A DNA stretch of 18,923 nucleotides from Bacteroidales bacterium UBA1182 (lineage in GTDB: Bacteria > Bacteroidota > Bacteroidia > Bacteroidales > Bacteroidaceae). Made by a program: the position numbers and the translations under genes. The DNA lies in contig DBYQ01000075.1 in assembly GCA_002310015.1 (NCBI GenBank), positions 1 to 18,923 of the forward strand, read 5' to 3'. A model generated the notes under the pieces. It saw only the letters and a list, made by a program, of their open reading frames with translations. It was not told the DNA's origin and made no database searches. Of the stretch, positions 15,508-18,923 are shown one piece after another (within the stretch, counting starts at the first letter, position 1; every line of letters begins with the position of its first letter).

Positions 15508-17493
15508 ATGAAAAGAAAACTTATCACTCTAACACTGCTTGCCGCTACTGCGATTGCTGCAGTAGCAGCCAAACCAATCAAGGCTCCTGCAGGCGGTAAG
15601 AAAATCAGTAATGAACTTATCGGAATCTTCTTTGAGGATATCAGCTCATCGGCCGATGGCGGTCTGTGCGCAGAGCTTATCCAGAACGGTTCTTTTGAAT
15701 TCAGCCCGTCTGAGCGTGACGGATGGGGCCCCGGTACCGCATGGCGTTCAGTACGTCCGGGTCATTCTCTGGGTTATATAGAACCAAAGCAGCAGGATCC
15801 AATCCATCCCAACAACCCCAACTACATGCGTCTCAACATAGAGCGTGTGGGTCATTATTATGACTATAACGGCTGGACTGGTGTGGGAATACAGAATGAC
15901 GGTTATGACGGCATCCTGCTCAAGGCTGGTGAAAAATATGATTTCTCAGTGTTCCTGCGTAATCCTGACGGTAAGGACAAGGAGGTTCGTGCCGTGCTGG
16001 TAGTTCAGGGCCGCGGATTCCGTGCACAGCCCACTGTTATAGCCGATACCACCTTCACTGTTTCCGGTAAAGAGTGGAAAAAGTATGAATATACTTTGAC
16101 CGCGGCTCAGGATTGCCCCAACGCATCATTCCAGCTGCTCTCACTGACCACAGGTGTGATGGATATTGACATGGTGTCAATATTCCCGCAGGATACTTAC
16201 AAGGGCCACGGCCTACGTAAGGATCTGGCTCAGGCACTGGTTGACCTGAACCCCAAGTTCATGAGATTCCCCGGCGGTTGCGTGGTACACGGCGGTGGTG
16301 ACGGATTCTGGGATACATATCGTTGGAAGACCACTGTAGGCCCGCGTGAGACCCGTCGCGGCATCAAGAACACCTGGGGCTACCATCAGAGCATGGAGAT
16401 GGGATTCTTTGAGTACTTCCAGTTCTGTGAGGATGCAGGCATGGAGCCGCTGCCCATTCTGCCTTGCGGTGTAAGCTGCCAGGGTACCAACGGCGGTTGG
16501 AACATGCGTACACAGGCTCAGGATGTTGTTCCCATGGAGGATATGCAGGAGTGGGCCGATGAGGCTCTTGACCTGATAGAGTGGGCCAACGGTCCCGCTG
16601 ATTCCAAGTGGGGTAAGGTTCGCGCCGATGCCGGTCATCCGGAGCCTTTCAACCTCAAGTATCTGGGCCTTGGAAACGAGGAGAAGATCACTCCTGAGTT
16701 TGAGGAGCGTTTCAAGTTCATATATGATCAGGTACGTGCCAAGTATCCCGAGATTGTGATTGTAGGTACCGCAGGCCCCGGTTCACACCCCGGCAACGGT
16801 GACTATGAGGAGGGCTGGAAGTTTGCTACTCAGCTTGAGGTTCCCATTCTTGATGAGCACTACTATGAGCAGCGCAACTACTTCCTGACCAGCCGTCAGT
16901 ATGACAACTATCCCCGCGACCGCAAGACCAAGGTTTATCTGGGTGAGTATGCCGCCAAGGACAAGAAACTCATTGATGCTCTGGCTGAGGGTCTCTACCT
17001 GCTGCATGTGGAGCGTAATGCCGATGTTGTTGTAATGACATCATACGCACCGCTGTTTGCCCGTAAGAACACCAACAACTGGAACCCGGACCTGATCTAC
17101 TTTGACAATGAGCGTCCGTTCTTGACCTGCAGCTATTATGTACAGCAGATGTTCGGCCAGTCCAGCGGTGACTACTATTACGGTGATTGCGTCAAGTTTG
17201 ACCGTGCTGATGATAACCTGCTGGGCCAGTCTGTAGTTTTAGACACTCAGTCACGCAAGCTCTTCCTTAAGGTGTGCAATGCCGGTGAGAACGCAGCCAA
17301 GGCTACGATAGACCTGTCCCGTTTCAGCGGATTCAAGAGCGTAACCAAGACTACAATCAAGGGCCTGCCCGATGATGAGAACGGTTTTGATGCACAGCCT
17401 ATAGCTCCTGTAACAGAGTCAGTCAAACTCAAGAGCAAAGCTACACTTGATGTGGAGCCATATTCAATTACACTCTACACAATTGCTCTTTAA
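15508..17493 (+). CDS. Secreted alpha-L-arabinofuranosidase, GH51 family (second copy)
   Basis: This 661-residue enzyme removes terminal arabinofuranosyl groups. The signal peptide is about residues 1-21 (AAVAA/KP). A binding-like beta domain covers about 30-230, the catalytic barrel about 235-545, and a C-terminal beta domain the rest. The acid/base Glu391 is in GLGNEEK and the nucleophile Glu480 in LGEYAAK. Shared phrases with the first GH51 include GIFFEDIS..ADGG, GLRKDLAQAL, RFPGGC and AGHPEPFNLKYLG. The binding domain differs more: it has a longer early loop (GWGPGTAWRSVRPGH) and lacks a GNEQ-type residue after the acid/base. The two enzymes probably differ in substrate preference. It has its own promoter and terminator, so it is probably monocistronic. 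Confidence 0.95.
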   Translation: MKRKLITLTLLAATAIAAVAAKPIKAPAGGKKISNELIGIFFEDISSSADGGLCAELIQNGSFEFSPSERDGWGPGTAWRSVRPGHSLGYIEPKQQDPIHPNNPNYMRLNIERVGHYYDYNGWTGVGIQNDGYDGILLKAGEKYDFSVFLRNPDGKDKEVRAVLVVQGRGFRAQPTVIADTTFTVSGKEWKKYEYTLTAAQDCPNASFQLLSLTTGVMDIDMVSIFPQDTYKGHGLRKDLAQALVDLNPKFMRFPGGCVVHGGGDGFWDTYRWKTTVGPRETRRGIKNTWGYHQSMEMGFFEYFQFCEDAGMEPLPILPCGVSCQGTNGGWNMRTQAQDVVPMEDMQEWADEALDLIEWANGPADSKWGKVRADAGHPEPFNLKYLGLGNEEKITPEFEERFKFIYDQVRAKYPEIVIVGTAGPGSHPGNGDYEEGWKFATQLEVPILDEHYYEQRNYFLTSRQYDNYPRDRKTKVYLGEYAAKDKKLIDALAEGLYLLHVERNADVVVMTSYAPLFARKNTNNWNPDLIYFDNERPFLTCSYYVQQMFGQSSGDYYYGDCVKFDRADDNLLGQSVVLDTQSRKLFLKVCNAGENAAKATIDLSRFSGFKSVTKTTIKGLPDDENGFDAQPIAPVTESVKLKSKATLDVEPYSITLYTIAL

Positions 17494-17496
17494 TTA

Positions 17497-17532
17497 AAAA
17501 GGGGGACGATATGACATAATCATCCCTCTTTT
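17497..17532 (+). terminator. Intrinsic terminator after the second GH51 gene
   Basis: The arms AAAAGGGGGACGAT (17497-17510) and ATCATCCCTCTTTT (17519-17532) pair at all but one position, allowing one G-U, around an 8-base loop. A U-rich tail GTTTTATTTTT follows. It begins 3 bases after the stop codon. Confidence 0.85.
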
Positions 17533-17567
17533 GTTTTATTTTTAGGGGTAGTTTCAAAATAGGTAAA

Positions 17568-18515
17568 ATGCTTAGGGCGCAACAGTGGAATTCACAGATT
17601 TGGTTGAGCGGTTGGTATAAGGCTTCAATCACACGTGGCGGTGATGCCAAGAGGGTGCTGTTGACCAAGGTCTTTATGCACAATCTGGATATATTCCGCG
17701 ATGGCGCCTACCGCACGGAGACTGACCGTGTTGTAACGCTGCCCGTAAGCGGCCGCTTCCTGGATGACGCTCAGATGTTCTCCGCGCCCATCGAACTAAA
17801 AAATGATACCAAAGGGGACAGACCCCAATGGTACATTTTTAATCAGGATTGCATTCTGGCTACGCGGGATCTGGTGGAGCAGGGGCTTAATCCGGCTTTG
17901 CTCAATATGGCCAGCCTGTACCATCCCGGAGGCGGGGTGCTGCAGGGCTCCAGCGCCCAGGAGGAGGATCTGTGCCGCCGCAGCAATCTTGCCATATCGC
18001 TGTATCAGTTCTCGCTACCTGGCGGCCGATACGGTGACCTGGCCGATATGGTTGGCGTAAAGCGCCGTGCTGAGCGTTATCCTATGGACAATACATATGG
18101 CGGAATCTATAGTCCGGACATTACTTTTTTCCGTGCTACAAAGGATGAAGGATATGCATTGCTGGATGAGCCCTTCAAGGCCGCGGTGATATCGGTTGCA
18201 TCATTGAATTACAATCCCAAGCACGGTCATAATCAGCTTGATAATGGTAATATCCCCGAGGCCGATAAGCCCATCCTGAAAGAGAAAATACGCACCATCC
18301 TGCGTATCGGCGCCCTAAAAAATCATGACAGTTTAGTGTTGGGCGCACTTGGTTGCGGAGCGTTCTGCACTCCGCCCGCCCAAATGGCTCGCCTGTTCCA
18401 TCAGGTCCTGGATGAGGAGGAGTTCCTGGGCCGTTACAGTAAGGTTCTATTTGCAATAATAGATTCACCTTCAAGCAACAATTTCAAACCGTTCCTTAAG
18501 GAATTCAGTAAATAA
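17568..18515 (+). CDS. PARG-like ADP-ribose hydrolase, TIGR02452/DUF2263 macrodomain family
   Basis: This is a predicted poly(ADP-ribose) glycohydrolase-like protein that would remove or bind ADP-ribose in the cytoplasm. The diagnostic PARG signature GGG-x7-QEE is intact: Gly121-123 (YHPGGGVLQG) and Gln131-Glu132-Glu133 (SAQEEDLCRRSNL). Near the C-terminus LVLGALGCGAFCTPP matches the second conserved macrodomain loop. The frame opens at 17568 (315 residues), but family similarity seems to begin at MHNLDIFRDGAYRT, so ATG 17676 (279 residues, preceded by AAGG) is the more likely true start. A palindromic repeat-like segment (17798-17840) lies in frame and encodes about 14 residues, KNDTKGDRPQWYIF, just before the conserved core. 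A kinase-like gene follows after 73 bases. Activity and target are not known. Confidence 0.82.
   Translation: MLRAQQWNSQIWLSGWYKASITRGGDAKRVLLTKVFMHNLDIFRDGAYRTETDRVVTLPVSGRFLDDAQMFSAPIELKNDTKGDRPQWYIFNQDCILATRDLVEQGLNPALLNMASLYHPGGGVLQGSSAQEEDLCRRSNLAISLYQFSLPGGRYGDLADMVGVKRRAERYPMDNTYGGIYSPDITFFRATKDEGYALLDEPFKAAVISVASLNYNPKHGHNQLDNGNIPEADKPILKEKIRTILRIGALKNHDSLVLGALGCGAFCTPPAQMARLFHQVLDEEEFLGRYSKVLFAIIDSPSSNNFKPFLKEFSK
17798..17840. repeat. Palindromic repeat, copy 5 (diverged), in frame within the PARG-like gene
   Basis: The left half AAAAATGATACC-AAA-GGGG and right half CCCC-AAT-GGTACATTTTT are imperfect reverse complements around ACAGA. The arrangement (ATGAyrCCAAAGGGG, short centre, CCCC, GGTrCAT) resembles the intergenic palindromes, with the GGGAC-type centre of copy 1. 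The gene reads through it without a stop. Confidence 0.6.
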
Positions 18516-18530
18516 AGGACTATGTTGTTT

Positions 18531-18573
18531 CAAAAACGACGCAAAACGAAACGACCCCTTTGCGTCATTTTTG
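18531..18573. repeat. Palindromic repeat, copy 6; after the PARG-like gene
   Basis: Fifteen-base arms (18531-18545 and 18559-18573) pair at 14 positions around a 13-base loop containing GAAACGACCCC. It starts 15 bases after the stop. The loop is the same as in copies 2-4. Its right end (CATTTTTG) is one base from a -7 consensus and might contribute to the next gene's promoter. Confidence 0.8.
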
Positions 18574-18588
18574 GGGATAATTATAATT

Positions 18589-18923
18589 ATGGACTACGAA
18601 AAGATTAATCTTGAAGATTACGTTAAGACCGGTGAGGGCGGTCAGGGAGTGGCATATACCCACAAAACCGATAAGCGCCTTGCCAAGTTGTACAACCCCG
18701 GCTTTGAGGCCGATGTGGCCGTAGAGGAGTTTGGTGCCGCGCAGGCGATGTATGATCTGGGAGTCCCCACGCCCCGTCCCTACAGGCTGGTAACCGATGG
18801 CGAGAGGGTAGGTGCCGAGTATGAACTGATTGAAGGCAAGCGCTCGTTTGCCCGTATCATATCGCAGGAGCCCGACAGGATGGAAGAGGTGAGCCTAACC
18901 TTTGCCCGCGTGGCCCGCGAGCT
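18589..18923 (+). CDS. Kinase-like phosphotransferase (aminoglycoside phosphotransferase fold), 3'-truncated
   Basis: The first 111 residues are present; the gene continues beyond the window. The N-lobe pattern of a protein-kinase-like fold is visible: a glycine-rich loop TGEGGQGVAYTH (residues about 14-25), the ATP-binding Lys in LAKLYNPG, a helix Glu region (VEEFGAAQAMYDLGVPTPRPY) and a hinge YELIEGKRSF. This resembles the TIGR02172-type paralogous phosphotransferases found in Bacteroidetes and Fibrobacteres. The catalytic loop and metal-binding Asp lie outside the window, so activity cannot be judged. It lies 73 bases after the PARG-like gene in the same direction with a palindromic repeat between, so co-transcription is uncertain. 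Substrate unknown. Confidence 0.75.
   Translation, partial: MDYEKINLEDYVKTGEGGQGVAYTHKTDKRLAKLYNPGFEADVAVEEFGAAQAMYDLGVPTPRPYRLVTDGERVGAEYELIEGKRSFARIISQEPDRMEEVSLTFARVARE

Noticed and set aside
1..18923. tRNA, rRNA or attachment sites
   Set aside because: No cloverleaf with a recognisable T-loop GGTTCRA pattern and CCA end, no rRNA motifs and no integrase or direct-repeat att pair were seen by eye.

Overview
The window looks like a chromosomal segment of a gut- or oral-type Bacteroidales, most likely Prevotella-like. The evidence is paired TonB receptor and surface lipoprotein genes, a BspA-type leucine-rich repeat protein, DUF4491 and DUF4380 family proteins, secreted GH51 arabinofuranosidases, and repeated upstream matches to the Bacteroidetes -7 promoter element TAnnTTTG. 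Taxonomy is inferred from gene content only. I see no rRNA, tRNA, CRISPR array or complete insertion sequence.

Layout. (1) 1-1823: a secreted clostripain-type (C11) lipoprotein protease, cut off at its 5' end. (2) 1824-2225: a GC-rich non-coding stretch full of hairpins. (3) 2226-3941: an oxidative-stress locus. An exported thiol glutathione peroxidase is divergent from a cytoplasmic paralogue, which is translationally coupled to an OhrR-type MarR regulator; two palindromic operator candidates lie between them. (4) 3901-7554, minus strand: a TonB-dependent receptor followed by a surface lipoprotein, together a ligand-uptake pair resembling XusA/XusB or BtuB/BtuG. (5) 7744-10077, minus strand: a DUF4491 membrane protein and a GH51 arabinofuranosidase. 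(6) 10262-11167: a secreted DUF4380 protein divergent from that GH51. (7) 11225-13810: a small His/Cys-rich membrane protein and a ZnuD-like TonB receptor, with a 164-bp MITE-like hairpin between them. (8) 13878-15392: a BspA-like LRR protein. (9) 15508-17493: a second GH51. (10) 17568-18923: a bacterial PARG-like (TIGR02452/DUF2263) protein and the start of a kinase-like (aminoglycoside phosphotransferase fold) protein.

The genes fit a saccharolytic host-associated lifestyle: removal of arabinose side chains from plant polysaccharide (two GH51, perhaps DUF4380), nutrient and metal capture across the outer membrane (two TonB systems), surface proteolysis and adhesion (C11, BspA), and peroxide defence (GPx/OhrR).

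The most unusual layer is non-coding. A family of short palindromes with outer arms like ATGACrCAAA/TTTGyGTCAT occurs at least six times. It sits at gene 3' ends (2198-2228, 7664-7743 as an inverted pair, 11171-11210, 18531-18573) and once, in diverged form, in frame inside the PARG-like gene (17798-17840). A separate long-hairpin MITE candidate lies at 11568-11731, with a lone copy of its terminal sequence at 13816-13831.
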